Positions 8,296-16,292 of a stretch of 57,914 bases of DNA are shown in pieces. The DNA is from a virus. Position 1 is the stretch's first letter. Each line of letters starts with the position of its first letter. The position numbers were made by a program, and so were the translations under genes. Location of the stretch: the IMG/VR virus record IMGVR_UViG_3300005340_000043, positions 1 through 57,914 of that record; one strand, given 5' to 3'. The notes under the pieces were generated by a model. That model was given only the letters and a program-made list of their open reading frames with translations, made no database searches and was not told the DNA's origin.

Positions 8296-8829
8296 CTTCT
8301 GGATTGTCTCGATCAGGTTCTTCGGGGTGTTAAGGGTCCAGTCGTAGCGAACGACAGTCCCGGGCCAGGTGAAAGCACGATACCGATTGAAGATGGTGTA
8401 CCGGTTCTCGAACACCCCCGGCATGTGGGAATCTCGACCCCCCTCTTGTAGCGTGCGCTCCACCTCGGCATATGCCGGATCGCAGATGACAAGGATGGCG
8501 TGATCAGCCATCTGTCGCTGGGCCTGGATAATCCACTTGACGTCGGTGAACTTGCCCGTGAGTCCGCGCTTGATCTTGCGCAGATCGGCGTAGATCAGCT
8601 CACTAATCAGCGGATGCCGATCGTATATGAAAGGGGGACGGCCGACCTGAGTCCAATTGCCAAGCCGATGGAGATCGTCATCCACCCAATCGCTCAGCGA
8701 ATCTACCGGCCCCCCAAGCGATGTGCTGGCCCGCGCATGTTTCACGAACTGCTTGGTTTGCATGAGCTGATCGATCAGTGTTGTCTTACCAGATCCGTCG
8801 CAGCCCTCGATGATAAGGTGTTTCACCAC
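8281..8829 (-). CDS. Deoxynucleoside monophosphate kinase (thymidylate kinase-like)
   Basis: A 182-aa P-loop kinase. The Walker A is GCDGSGKT (9-16) after LIIE, as in thymidylate kinases, and FIYDRHPLISELIY resembles the DRY/DR segment of this family. It would phosphorylate dNMPs, possibly including the modified nucleotides made by the adjacent enzymes. Translation starts at one of two adjacent GTG codons after GAGGAAAC. It is part of the same leftward operon as the nucleotide enzymes. Confidence 0.8.
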   Translation of the reverse strand: MVKHLIIEGCDGSGKTTLIDQLMQTKQFVKHARASTSLGGPVDSLSDWVDDDLHRLGNWTQVGRPPFIYDRHPLISELIYADLRKIKRGLTGKFTDVKWIIQAQRQMADHAILVICDPAYAEVERTLQEGGRDSHMPGVFENRYTIFNRYRAFTWPGTVVRYDWTLNTPKNLIETIQKLDGN

Positions 8830-8854
8830 GTTTCCTCTCGTTTCATTCGTTACC

Positions 8855-10384
8855 CTATCGGCATGATCCCGAGCGGCGCAAAATTTCCGGACGAGTCAGA
8901 ATTTGCTTGGCTACGTTCCCGTCATTAGTCAGGGTGTCGTAGAGCAATTGATCGACAGTTCCTGGTGCGATAAGAAAGGTGTGCTGTACGGCGTTCGGAT
9001 GTAGCGCGTTTCGATCTCTCATCTGGGTGTAATTGACATAGGATGATGTGAGAGAATACCAGATCGTGTGGCCAGCCACCCGCATGTCTAGTCCGACGCC
9101 ACCGGCCGCAGGCTGCACCACCATGGCGGCCGCTTGCCCCTCGTGCTGAGCGAATCGTCTGAGAGCATCATCAGTAGACGACCGGGACATGCCTCCACGG
9201 ATGGACATGGATGGGATCTTCAACCGCTTACACAGCTCGCTGATAGCATCGAGATTATGTCTCCATTGAGCCACAATAATGGCTGGCTCTTCCTTCTCAA
9301 TTACTTCTTCGACCAGTATCTCTTCGAGCGCTTTGATCTTCTCTTTGCCGATAGAGACTGGGCGGGATACTTGCTTGTTGGGATTACTCGGATGCGGCTC
9401 GATGATGCCGACATACCCGGACGTGATTTGGGCCAGGCGTAAAGTGACGACGAGGGGAATAGACGCTTCGGCAATATCACCGTTCTCAAGCTGAGTGATG
9501 AACTGCTCGGCCATCTCGTCATAGTGACGCGCAGAAGTAGTGAGCGGGACATCGATAATGCGATCTGGGAGAACTGGCGGGAGATCGAAACAATCAGCTC
9601 GCGCAATGACGAGGCCATCCGCATGAATGCCTCTTTGCAGATCCCTAAGGCCGCTCTCACGCGCTCGAAGCCACTGGGGGAATCCATTCCGCTCCGTCCA
9701 GACTCCGGTGTGGGTTCGGAAGTCCTCATACGTCGCACCCCATCTCATGAATCTACCTGGGTTAATCAGCCTCCACTGCATGTAGATATCGGCAGCACGA
9801 CGGGCTTTCGTGATCGGCGTACCAGTCAGGATCAGCTGATACTTGAACCACTTCCTCATCCCGACCACCATGTTGCTGGCCTTGCCAGAGGGATTCTTCA
9901 GCTTGTGGCTCTCGTCGCAGATGATGACCGCATCATCATTGCCTATCCACTTGGCGATCCAGTCTCGGTTCTTGAATCGACCTGTCGATCGGCTTCGACG
10001 ACCGCTCTCTAACCGTTTGCCCGGAGTACCGAAGGTTTCGTAGTTAGTCACCACTACCTGAATGTCCAGATGTCCATCCGGCTGACGAATGGCTCCCTTT
10101 CGGCGCTCCTTCGCATCCCACACGATGATCTGATACACCAGCGGACAGTGTATGTGGAATTCCTTGGCCCATGTCCCGAGGACACGGTTAGGAGCGATAA
10201 TGACTATCTTGCGCACGCCTCTCTTCATGTACAGTGCAGAGACGATGTCAATGGACGTCTTGGTCTTACCGGTACGAGGCTCGAACAGAAGGGCTGCCCC
10301 ATAGCCTCGATTGAACTGGCGAAAGGCAAACCGCATGCCCTGGACTTGGTGAGCATACGGTTTGGTCTTGAATGGGTATTTCAC
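8855..10384 (-). CDS. SNF2-type superfamily 2 DNA helicase/translocase
   Basis: A 509-aa protein. The Walker A variant EPRTGKT lies near residues 35-41, DESHKLKNPSG is the DEAH-type motif II in SNF2 form, LILTGTPITK is motif III, and QMRDRNALH near 450 resembles motif VI. These features match phage DEXH helicases found beside PolA-type polymerases. It may remodel forks or displace bound proteins. The start is GTG and overlaps the TGA of the 34-aa membrane peptide. Confidence 0.9.
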   Translation of the reverse strand: MKYPFKTKPYAHQVQGMRFAFRQFNRGYGAALLFEPRTGKTKTSIDIVSALYMKRGVRKIVIIAPNRVLGTWAKEFHIHCPLVYQIIVWDAKERRKGAIRQPDGHLDIQVVVTNYETFGTPGKRLESGRRSRSTGRFKNRDWIAKWIGNDDAVIICDESHKLKNPSGKASNMVVGMRKWFKYQLILTGTPITKARRAADIYMQWRLINPGRFMRWGATYEDFRTHTGVWTERNGFPQWLRARESGLRDLQRGIHADGLVIARADCFDLPPVLPDRIIDVPLTTSARHYDEMAEQFITQLENGDIAEASIPLVVTLRLAQITSGYVGIIEPHPSNPNKQVSRPVSIGKEKIKALEEILVEEVIEKEEPAIIVAQWRHNLDAISELCKRLKIPSMSIRGGMSRSSTDDALRRFAQHEGQAAAMVVQPAAGGVGLDMRVAGHTIWYSLTSSYVNYTQMRDRNALHPNAVQHTFLIAPGTVDQLLYDTLTNDGNVAKQILTRPEILRRSGSCR

Positions 10385-10485
10385 CAGATCCCCACCGGAG
10401 CGGGCAAGAGAATGGTCCAGATTACTCCGAGAGCAAAGCCAATAGCCATCCCTATGATCATCGCTCGGCGTATCTCTCGTTCCAT
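10381..10485 (-). CDS. 34-aa single-pass membrane peptide
   Basis: MEREIRRAMIIGMAIGFALG... has a charged N-terminus then a single hydrophobic helix of about 22 residues. The ATG shares a base with the upstream TGA (TGATG) and the TGA overlaps the helicase GTG. A longer in-frame extension exists, but this start fits the junction better. Function unknown. Confidence 0.65.
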   Translation of the reverse strand: MEREIRRAMIIGMAIGFALGVIWTILLPAPVGIW

Positions 10486-10781
10486 CAGATCTCCATTGGC
10501 CGGAAGGTGTGCCGGAAACAGGTATTGCACGTCAGGTCCATTTGCGTGTGAGAACACATGCGACGCATGGCCTCCCACTCAGCAGAACTGGGCTTATATG
10601 GGTGGTAGCCAGGAGGGCCAACCCATACAACCTGGCTTCGCCAACCCGACTGATTCTTGACGTTCCATGTGTTCGGCAGGGACTCATGCCGCTCGGTCTC
10701 GAAGTCCCAGTAGTAGTGGACCTTGCAATACCGATCACAGGTATATGGCCAGTCGGGATGGGCGAGCTTAGTGAATATCAT
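10485..10781 (-). CDS. 98-aa Trp/Cys-rich protein
   Basis: MIFTKLAHPDWPYTCDRYCK at the start and MCSHTQMDLTCNTC near the end give paired cysteines and histidines compatible with a zinc site. The ATG lies 14 bases inside the 3' end of the 124-aa gene. A longer frame reaches 11030, but the upstream part overlaps coding sequence of its neighbour and looks spurious. It and the next gene have similar Trp-rich composition. Role unknown; early-type accessory gene by position. Confidence 0.65.
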   Translation of the reverse strand: MIFTKLAHPDWPYTCDRYCKVHYYWDFETERHESLPNTWNVKNQSGWRSQVVWVGPPGYHPYKPSSAEWEAMRRMCSHTQMDLTCNTCFRHTFRPMEI

Positions 10782-11142
10782 AGTCCCAAACCTTCCAGAG
10801 TACTCGACACCATCCGCTCGCGTTCTGGGGCTCCACCTCATACACCCAGGCACATCCCTTTGAGGGATCAATAACCTTCTTAGCATGCCACGACTGCCAC
10901 CCGGGATAAGACAAGTCGTCGTGAGGAATCTGGGTATACACCGGTCGAGGAGGATCAAGCTTGACCTTGGCAGGAAGGGGGGCAGCAGGACCAATCCAGA
11001 CGAGTACGATTCCGTCGTATACGTCATCAAATGGAGGATCAGCCTCGACCCACTTCACTTGCCCAAGCATTGGTACTTGAAGGGGATACTTTACCCAGCC
11101 GAGACCAACCATCCAGGCGAAGTGTACGTATCGCTCCTTCAT
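10768..11142 (-). CDS. 124-aa Trp-rich protein of unknown function
   Basis: MKERYVHFAWMVGLGWVKYP begins a protein rich in Trp, Pro and aromatic residues (GIVLVWIGPAAPL, GWCRVLWKVWDYD). It could be a beta-rich domain. It has no membrane-length helix and no metal motif. It overlaps both neighbours by a few bases within the same operon. No family recognised. Confidence 0.65.
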   Translation of the reverse strand: MKERYVHFAWMVGLGWVKYPLQVPMLGQVKWVEADPPFDDVYDGIVLVWIGPAAPLPAKVKLDPPRPVYTQIPHDDLSYPGWQSWHAKKVIDPSKGCAWVYEVEPQNASGWCRVLWKVWDYDIH

Positions 11143-11708
11143 TCCGGCCTCCGCTCCATCTTGACCATCTGGTCAATGCCGGGCATAGCGATGTACCGAA
11201 TCCCACAGATATGACACCGGTAGTTGTCTTCCTCAGCAATAGCCGGTGACCGGCGGAGTGCGTGGTGAGTCTCGCCTAACGGCTGCCAGTATGTGGGACG
11301 GCGGCATCGACCACACCACGCGAACTCGTGCCCTTCCCAGAAGAACGTCTGCCGCCAACGCCATTCCAGCTTCCACTGCCACGTGCTCTTGTCATCCGGC
11401 GTCGGCCGACGCGAGGTTTTGACCTTGACGCGGTACCACTCACCAGGAGGGGCGAAGAACACCCGGCGGCTCACCAGGGTCACGTCCCGATGGTCGTCAC
11501 GGGAGGCTTTGTAGTGGTGGACAAACACCTTCCACGCGTCGGCGTACGTTGGCTTCAAGGCCGTACCCCAGTTACCATCTCGGTTGACCCAGATCTGGTA
11601 CGGGTTACCGGTGCGCAAGTTCTTCGGCAAGCGCGGAGGAATCTTCATGTATTGACGGAAGAGGGGGTCCTCCATAAGGACTCGCATGGTAGGGATCTTG
11701 GTGCGCAC
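11139..11708 (-). CDS. 189-aa protein with C-terminal zinc ribbon
   Basis: The basic, Trp-rich N-terminal two-thirds has no recognised fold. CGRCRRPTYW near 134 and CHICGIRY near 168 form a probable four-Cys zinc ribbon, then a helical tail. Translation begins 2 bases after the upstream stop and overlaps the next gene by four. Possibly DNA or ribosome binding; function unknown. Confidence 0.7.
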   Translation of the reverse strand: MRTKIPTMRVLMEDPLFRQYMKIPPRLPKNLRTGNPYQIWVNRDGNWGTALKPTYADAWKVFVHHYKASRDDHRDVTLVSRRVFFAPPGEWYRVKVKTSRRPTPDDKSTWQWKLEWRWRQTFFWEGHEFAWCGRCRRPTYWQPLGETHHALRRSPAIAEEDNYRCHICGIRYIAMPGIDQMVKMERRPE

Positions 11709-11709
11709 G

Positions 11710-12093
11710 TCAACTCCCGTGGATGGCAGTGTAGATCAGCAACGATATCGGCTCGTTCAGGAGCCATCCAAACGCCATCAGGACCAGCCCAAGGAGGATC
11801 AGAGCCACGGGCCATACCGGTACCGGCGGACGCGCTGATCGAGCCTCAGCGTGCGTCTGAGGTGCCTCTGCGAACGCATCCATGACGCCGGTCCACGTCA
11901 AACCGTCGTTACGCATGCCGTCAGAGGTGATGTAGGTCGTATCCCCGACCGAGGTGCTCTTCCACTTCACCGGCTGTGGAATCAACGCGGTAGTTCCGTC
12001 ATTCAGGATGATCTCCCCGATGGGCAACATCTTCGGACGGGGAATCTCCTGAGAGTCATAGATGTAGGCGTCACGCAAGTTATATGTGGTCAT
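11710..12093 (-). CDS. 127-aa membrane-anchored protein
   Basis: Residues 1-90 are soluble-looking (MTTYNLRDAYIYDSQEIPRP). WPVALILLGLVLMAFGWLL near 95-113 is a strong transmembrane helix, followed by a short hydrophobic end. Likely a tail-anchored cytoplasmic protein. The start overlaps the end of the helix-turn-helix gene (ATGA). Confidence 0.65.
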   Translation of the reverse strand: MTTYNLRDAYIYDSQEIPRPKMLPIGEIILNDGTTALIPQPVKWKSTSVGDTTYITSDGMRNDGLTWTGVMDAFAEAPQTHAEARSARPPVPVWPVALILLGLVLMAFGWLLNEPISLLIYTAIHGS

Positions 12094-12512
12094 CGCTTGT
12101 CCCCAAGTTGAGAAACGTGCAGGCCGACCGCCATCAGGCGGAGTTCAAGGCGGTCCTCAGCGGCTCTCGCGTCCGCCAAGGCACGAGCACGTACCCGAGG
12201 ATCGCGGATGTCCGGCAGGACCACAAGTCCCTCTTCCTCCCACACCTTGCGATCGCGAATTTCTCGCGTACTCAGCTTGAGAGATTTACGGGAGGGTTTC
12301 GGGTCAGCCTTGGCATTCGAAGCAGTCGGGCGAGGCTTGCCAGCCTTCTGCCAGGCTTCGAAACGCTTCTTCAACGTGGGGATCTCACGGTCGGTGAAGT
12401 CATACCGTGCACCAGATCCAACGGGGACGAAAGTCGAGTGTGCTGATCGCAGGAACACCCGAAGTTGCCGTGCGTTGGTGCCCAGTAATTCAGCGGCCTG
12501 TGCCGTATCCAT
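12090..12512 (-). CDS. 140-aa protein with N-terminal helix-turn-helix
   Basis: MDTAQAAELLGTNARQLRVF resembles the MerR/excisionase-type winged HTH. It is followed by FTDREIPTLKKRF and a basic linker (KADPKPSRKSLKL), then a helical tail. A good GAGGGAG ribosome site precedes the ATG. It may regulate phage transcription or bind DNA structurally. It is not typical of a lysogeny repressor and no integrase accompanies it. Confidence 0.65.
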   Translation of the reverse strand: MDTAQAAELLGTNARQLRVFLRSAHSTFVPVGSGARYDFTDREIPTLKKRFEAWQKAGKPRPTASNAKADPKPSRKSLKLSTREIRDRKVWEEEGLVVLPDIRDPRVRARALADARAAEDRLELRLMAVGLHVSQLGDKR

Positions 12513-12552
12513 TCTTGCTCCCTCGGTGTAAGCCGCCCGGATGCGGCTTGGT

Positions 12553-12759
12553 TCAGTTGTTGTTCAAAAGTCGAATCGTTGCATCCTGGGTCATCCAATA
12601 TGGCTCATCAACTTCCGCATCGGGAAGAAGCTGTTCCACCATAGACCAGAACTGAGCATGGAACCACTGATGCTCATTGGGGATAGCCGGATGCCATTCC
12701 TGGTCCGGCCCCAGGCCCAGAGTCATCAGACCCCGAGCCCAGAGCTCGAGTTCATCCAT
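12553..12759 (-). CDS. 68-aa acidic protein
   Basis: The ATG overlaps the TGA of the DUF6011-type gene (TGATG), giving MDELELWARGLMTLGL. It is rich in Trp, Glu and Gln with no motif recognised. An in-frame extension upstream exists, but the junction favours this start. Translation is probably coupled to the gene before it. Confidence 0.6.
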   Translation of the reverse strand: MDELELWARGLMTLGLGPDQEWHPAIPNEHQWFHAQFWSMVEQLLPDAEVDEPYWMTQDATIRLLNNN

Positions 12760-13598
12760 CAGATCTTGCCCTCGCATTCCGGACCGATCCCATTCGCACG
12801 GGAGGTTTCGTCGGTGAGGGTCCGGTGGCAACGACCACACGAACCGAGTTCCTGTCCGTACAGGCGCATGGAAGCCTCCGGACCAGCGGCGATGATGGCG
12901 CGCAGGATTTCGTTCTTCCGAGCCACATTCTTGATGGGGTGGAACTCATCGGAGGCCTGCGCGTCGATCCACCACCAGCCGGGCTTCGTCCCCGCCTTCA
13001 CGCGATAGAACTTGACCACGCCGTCCTCGCGCAACGCGTAGTACTGCGGCATCGGCTTGCCGGACCGGTTCTCCCGGACGATCAGCGCATCGTGACCCAC
13101 GTTACCGGTGAGGACAGGGCCAGCCGTCGTGCGCGGATCGTTCTTGACAGCCGCGTTCAACTCCGCGTTCTTGGCCTTCAGTCGGTCGATCCACGCGCTG
13201 ATCGAAAACTTGTCGGCCTTGTCGTACGACCACTTGCCCGCAACCGTCACGTTGTCCGTCCAGGTACGAGCGGCCGCACCGGCGTCGCCGTCCTTCTCCA
13301 TGATCCAGGAAATGAGGTTGTCCATGTACCGAACCTGGCCCTCGGACCTCGCGTCATGCGGATCGCCAGGGGTCGTCATCGGGGAGTCGTCACCCGACCA
13401 GTCGGAGGTCTTGACCATCCCCGGAGCCTTGGGGGCCGGACGCGACACCTTCAGATCATCGGCACCCTCAACGGTGCGGATCATGTTCTTCGGCCTCCGG
13501 GACACATACACCGGACGAGGCGCGTCATCGAAGCTGGACGACACGCCCTCAAGCGTGTCAGGGGTCGTCTCGCGGATCCGGTCCAAGATGCCGGTCAT
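12759..13598 (-). CDS. 279-aa protein with DUF6011-like C-terminal zinc motif
   Basis: The ATG follows a near-perfect AAGGAGGG six bases upstream, so I reject the longer frame reaching 13919. The middle contains helical segments (YMDNLISWIMEKDGD). The C-terminus GSCGRCHRTLTDETS ... GIGPEC is typical of DUF6011-like domains of actinobacteria and phages, and four cysteines may bind zinc. Some related proteins carry it next to nucleic-acid enzymes. A promoter candidate lies at 13637-13665. Function unknown. Confidence 0.75.
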   Translation of the reverse strand: MTGILDRIRETTPDTLEGVSSSFDDAPRPVYVSRRPKNMIRTVEGADDLKVSRPAPKAPGMVKTSDWSGDDSPMTTPGDPHDARSEGQVRYMDNLISWIMEKDGDAGAAARTWTDNVTVAGKWSYDKADKFSISAWIDRLKAKNAELNAAVKNDPRTTAGPVLTGNVGHDALIVRENRSGKPMPQYYALREDGVVKFYRVKAGTKPGWWWIDAQASDEFHPIKNVARKNEILRAIIAAGPEASMRLYGQELGSCGRCHRTLTDETSRANGIGPECEGKI

Positions 13599-14004
13599 CG
13601 TGGCCCTCCTTCGTCGTGTGGTCCGTTGCGTAGGTAACGCTACACGACTCTGACGCGAGACGCAACACCCCGAGAGGAGCACGTGCTTGGTGACTCCCCT
13701 CGGGATGCTGCGGAGACCAAGAGTTGATCGTGGGGCAACTCCAAAATCTCTTTCTCCCCCGGTGCCTTGCGGCTGACCCTTCCGGGCTCCCTCCGCCGGG
13801 GACGAAGTTAGTGGATCGACAGGCCCGGTTCTGCACGGACAAGTCAACGTGCATCCCGAAGTGGATGAGACTGCCGCCTGCCGATCCAAGGGGGGTAATG
13901 GAGACTCGAACTCCATCACGGGACAGGTGCACCTGTGATCCCGCCGCTCCCGGCTACCCCCTGTGTGTGCGTTGAACGAGCCGCACCCCTCGATGATACG
14001 TCGA
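13599..14004. other. 406-bp noncoding spacer with stem-loops
   Basis: No convincing gene is present. The minus-strand reading has a promoter candidate near the left end and several G+C-rich inverted repeats. The clearest is CGGGA-CAGG-TGCA-CCTG-TGA-TCCCG at 13919-13943. Beside it is a tRNA T-arm look-alike (TGGAG-TTCGAGT-CTCCA) at 13899-13915. These could form a structured 5' leader or terminators between the 214-aa and 279-aa genes. Confidence 0.6.
13637..13665 (-). promoter_or_regulatory. Promoter candidate for the 279-aa gene
   Basis: Minus-strand TTGCGT and TAGCGT separated by 17 bases resemble the actinobacterial vegetative TTGACN-N17-TAGRRT consensus. The -10 ends about 39 bases before the ATG at 13598. 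Confidence 0.5.
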
Positions 14005-14649
14005 TCAGGACGAGGCGCGAGTACGCCGGGCCGGAGTCGCCTTCGCAGGGGTCGCCTTGGCCGGAGGCTTGGCAGCCGCCGTACGAGTCCGACGAGGACG
14101 CGGAGCTTCCTCCTCGACCTCCTCCACAGCCTCGGCCTCGGCCTCCGCCTTCTTGGCGGCAGCGGCCTTCTTGGCGGCGGCCTGCTCCTTGACCTTCTCG
14201 AGGCCCGCCTGCTTCATGGCCTTCGCCTCGCCGGACTTGACCATGGCGACCACGGCCTTCACGGTGGGGTCGTTCGGGCCGGTGAAGCTGTACCGGTCGC
14301 GGGTCTCGCCGACCACGCGGTCGAGCTTGCCGTCCTTGGCCAGCTTGCGGAGCAGCATGCGGACGCCTCGAGCGTCGTACTTGTCGCCGGTCGACTCGGT
14401 GATGTAGGCCGCCAGCTCGACGGAACCGAACTTCGGTGCGCTGGCCGCCTTCGCGGCGGTAGCCTTCGCGGTGGAACGCTTCGGCTTGGCCGGAGGCTCC
14501 TCCTCGTCCTCGTCCTCGCCGACCTCCTCGAGCTCCTCGAGGTCCTCGTCGCCGTCCTCGACCTCTTCGAACTCGTCCTCGTCTTCCATGTCCTCGGGCT
14601 CTTCGGCCTGGGTGGCCTTGGCCTTGGTGCTGGTGGCACGTGCCGCCAT
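14005..14649 (-). CDS. Histone-like or regulatory DNA-binding protein: acidic N-terminus, wHTH-like core, Ala/Lys-rich tail
   Basis: The ATG follows a good AAGAGGA site, giving 214 aa. Residues 1-60 are very acidic; about 70-135 form a compact domain (FGSVELAAYITEST, RMLLRKLAKDGKLD, RYSFT) that looks like a winged helix. The rest is Ala/Lys/Glu-rich with PAKATPAKATPARR repeats like a histone-H1 tail. The core resembles the C-terminal domain of the plus-strand gene at 51000 (ELAA...LR.L...R.Y), and both genes have almost identical promoters. It may compact or coat DNA, or regulate it. Expression is probably high. Confidence 0.7.
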   Translation of the reverse strand: MAARATSTKAKATQAEEPEDMEDEDEFEEVEDGDEDLEELEEVGEDEDEEEPPAKPKRSTAKATAAKAASAPKFGSVELAAYITESTGDKYDARGVRMLLRKLAKDGKLDRVVGETRDRYSFTGPNDPTVKAVVAMVKSGEAKAMKQAGLEKVKEQAAAKKAAAAKKAEAEAEAVEEVEEEAPRPRRTRTAAAKPPAKATPAKATPARRTRASS

Positions 14650-14711
14650 GGTGTCCTCTTCCCTTGATGGGTGGTGCTCGTCTAATTCACTGGTTGAAGC
14701 GTCGTGGAGCA

Positions 14712-14740
14712 ACATTACCGACTCATCGGCTCATCGTCAA
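14712..14740 (-). promoter_or_regulatory. Strong promoter for the 214-aa gene
   Basis: Minus-strand TTGACG, 17 bases, then TAATGT. This nearly duplicates the promoter at 50920-50948 on the opposite strand (TTGACA-N17-TAATGT), and the spacers both end in CGG. It lies 62 bases upstream of the ATG at 14649. Confidence 0.7.
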
Positions 14741-14830
14741 AGCGGCCACATTTAGCTTCCACCGACGGGCATAGCATGGGACCAACAGGAACCACCCCAC
14801 CGCCCATTCTAGTTCTCTAGGAGCAATCTC

Positions 14831-15163
14831 ATGGCCCACATAGCCATCGTCCACGTACCGGATGGTCCACACCCCGCTGGCATTGCGTATCGGCTAGAAG
14901 AAGATCTACCGGACGGTTACCACCTCGTCGGTATCTTCATCTATCCAGCCCGGCGAGACCTTGCAGACCATCCGAGCTGCACGATCAATGGAAAGGCGGC
15001 ATGGTCAAGGGATCGGATGGGCTTCATGAAGTGCGGCGTCTGCGGAAAGCGGAACAAGCGAGTTCGTCGTTTTCTGATCAACGCCCTCTTCGACTTCCTG
15101 GGAGCAAATCTGTACGGAGGGGCACCGGGCGCCTTCCGTACCCCCGAAGGATATGGGCAATGA
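14831..15163 (+). CDS. 110-aa protein with zinc-finger-like motif (isolated plus-strand gene)
   Basis: The only convincing plus-strand gene between 1 and 50.7 kb. AGGAG precedes the ATG. It begins MAHIAIVHVPDGPHPAGIAY; MKCGVCGKRNKRVRR near 66-80 is Cys/Arg-rich and RFLINALFDFLGANLYGG follows. It is divergent from the histone-like gene and converges on the holin-like gene, with the motif-rich spacer 15164-15396 between them. Unknown family. It may be expressed with the other plus-strand genes. Confidence 0.7.
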   Translation: MAHIAIVHVPDGPHPAGIAYRLEEDLPDGYHLVGIFIYPARRDLADHPSCTINGKAAWSRDRMGFMKCGVCGKRNKRVRRFLINALFDFLGANLYGGAPGAFRTPEGYGQ

Positions 15164-15396
15164 CTGACCCCCTTATTAACCCAGCATGCTTTAACCCTAC
15201 GGGTTATTAAAGCCCGCTGGGTTTAAACGGGAGGTGTCATAGTCACGGCTGCATCATGGTTTTCTCAAACATAGCACGTGCTGGGTTTGAGTGCTGGGTT
15301 TACACCCGTTTTCTACGTGGTGGCTACGTCATAAACATAGCAAACTTGATCATGGCCCGCTGGATTTAACGTCCAACGGGCCATGCTTGGTTTGGG
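15164..15396. repeat. Repeat cluster A: YAAAC-nn-AGCR motif, at least 6 copies
   Basis: An A+T-rich spacer between convergent genes. Copies are 15176-15186 (TTAACCCAGCA), 15215-15225, 15279-15289 and 15292-15302 (minus orientation, YAAACCCAGCR), and 15266-15276 and 15332-15342 (YAAACATAGCA). A degenerate copy is at 15358-15368. The same motif forms cluster B at 48096-48362. It may bind a phage protein at the boundary of the structural module. Confidence 0.75.
15351..15385. terminator. Hairpin terminator between convergent genes
   Basis: CATGGCCCG (15351-15359) pairs with CGGGCCATG (15377-15385), a 9-bp stem with a 17-base loop that contains a degenerate motif copy. The plus side is followed by CTTGGTTTGGG. 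It could end the structural operon and the 110-aa gene. Confidence 0.65.
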
Positions 15397-15786
15397 TTAG
15401 GACACGATGCGATTCGTGTTCCGCACCTCCCCGTTTGCCGGGACCGTCGTCCCGTTGATGACCGTGGTCACCGGCTGCGGAGTGAAAGCCACGCCGAGTG
15501 CCGCCAGGCCGGTGATCACCAAGTTGATGATCTCGTTGGTGTCCAGGCCGCCGGTGATCAGCGTTACAAGCAGAGACACCACGGCGATTGCCGCAGCCAC
15601 CCAGGTCTTCATCCGTGTGTACTGCGGCAGGTTGGCAGTGGCCCAGACGTTGAACGCCATCAGAGCCTGAAGCGCCACCTGCACCCATTCCGAGGCGGTG
15701 ATGCTGTTGTCAGCGTTCGCCTGCTGAATCGTGGTCAGGACGGCCATCACGATCAGGCCGAGAATCGGCCAAATCAGCTTCCTCAT
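15397..15786 (-). CDS. Holin-like membrane protein
   Basis: A 129-aa protein with a strong GAAGGAGGGG ribosome site. A signal-anchor-like start (MRKLIWPILGLIVMAVLTTI) is followed by a hydrophobic segment near 60-82 (WVAAAIAVVSLLVTLITGG) and a weaker one near 88-103. The size, topology and position at the end of the lysis cassette fit holins of actinobacteriophages. The start lies 77 bases inside the end of the preceding membrane-protein gene. Confidence 0.7.
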   Translation of the reverse strand: MRKLIWPILGLIVMAVLTTIQQANADNSITASEWVQVALQALMAFNVWATANLPQYTRMKTWVAAAIAVVSLLVTLITGGLDTNEIINLVITGLAALGVAFTPQPVTTVINGTTVPANGEVRNTNRIVS

Positions 15787-16117
15787 GTCCCCTCCTTCGG
15801 GGTGTGGTCAGTCTGTCGTGTTTGATTCTAGGGGCAAGCAATTGCGCCCAGATAAGAGCCATGAGTCCGGACCACACCGCGAGGGCGAACATCCAGAACA
15901 TCATGGCCCTCCAGACCATGAAGTGAGGAATGCCGATGTGGAGCATCCGGAGGATCGTGGTGATGAGGACTAGAGATACTGCCCCCAGAACCGCTGCGAT
16001 TACTCGTCCGAGAGGATCAGTCCACCACCGGACGATCATGAAGTAGATCACAGCAACAGCGATTAAACCGACTGCGCCTACTTGGTAGCCGAGATTACCG
16101 AGCCCTTCAAGTCCCAT
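15710..16117 (-). CDS. Membrane protein of the lysis region, 135 aa
   Basis: Three or four hydrophobic helices (VGLIAVAVIYFMIV, VIAAVLGAVSLVLITTI, MMFWMFALAVWSGLMALIW) are followed by a charged, hydrophilic tail after residue 98. The tail overlaps the holin-like gene by 77 bases, which is unusually long. It could be a second holin or antiholin. The tail may be disordered or the frame may really end earlier. Confidence 0.65.
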   Translation of the reverse strand: MGLEGLGNLGYQVGAVGLIAVAVIYFMIVRWWTDPLGRVIAAVLGAVSLVLITTILRMLHIGIPHFMVWRAMMFWMFALAVWSGLMALIWAQLLAPRIKHDRLTTPRRRGHEEADLADSRPDRDGRPDHDSAGER

Positions 16118-16292
16118 TCTCTTGCACTCTCTGCCCCAGTTTACGAAGCATTTGACGGAAGTTGTTGTCCTGACGGGACCTTACCCAGCCCTGAGCAATT
16201 TTAGCACCACGATCGACCATCCGGTCTGCGCGGGCCAGCGCGGCATCTGCTTCTTGACGCGCTTCTTGTCGTTCGTGCTCCGCCTCGGTCAT
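16107..16292 (-). CDS. 61-aa charged helical protein
   Basis: MTEAEHERQEARQEADAALA starts a Glu/Arg-rich coiled-coil-like protein. The ATG overlaps the upstream TGA (ATGA). A longer frame to 16325 exists but lacks this junction. Cassette position suggests a lysis-related accessory, but the function is unknown. Confidence 0.6.
   Translation of the reverse strand: MTEAEHERQEARQEADAALARADRMVDRGAKIAQGWVRSRQDNNFRQMLRKLGQRVQENGT

Noticed and set aside
12090-12512. Lysogeny repressor or excisionase with integrase
   Set aside because: The HTH protein alone is not diagnostic and no integrase, attP-like core or immunity operator set is seen.
13892-13960. A genuine tRNA gene on the minus strand
   Set aside because: Only the T arm and acceptor stem can be drawn; the region is 69 bases and no standard anticodon or D arm forms.
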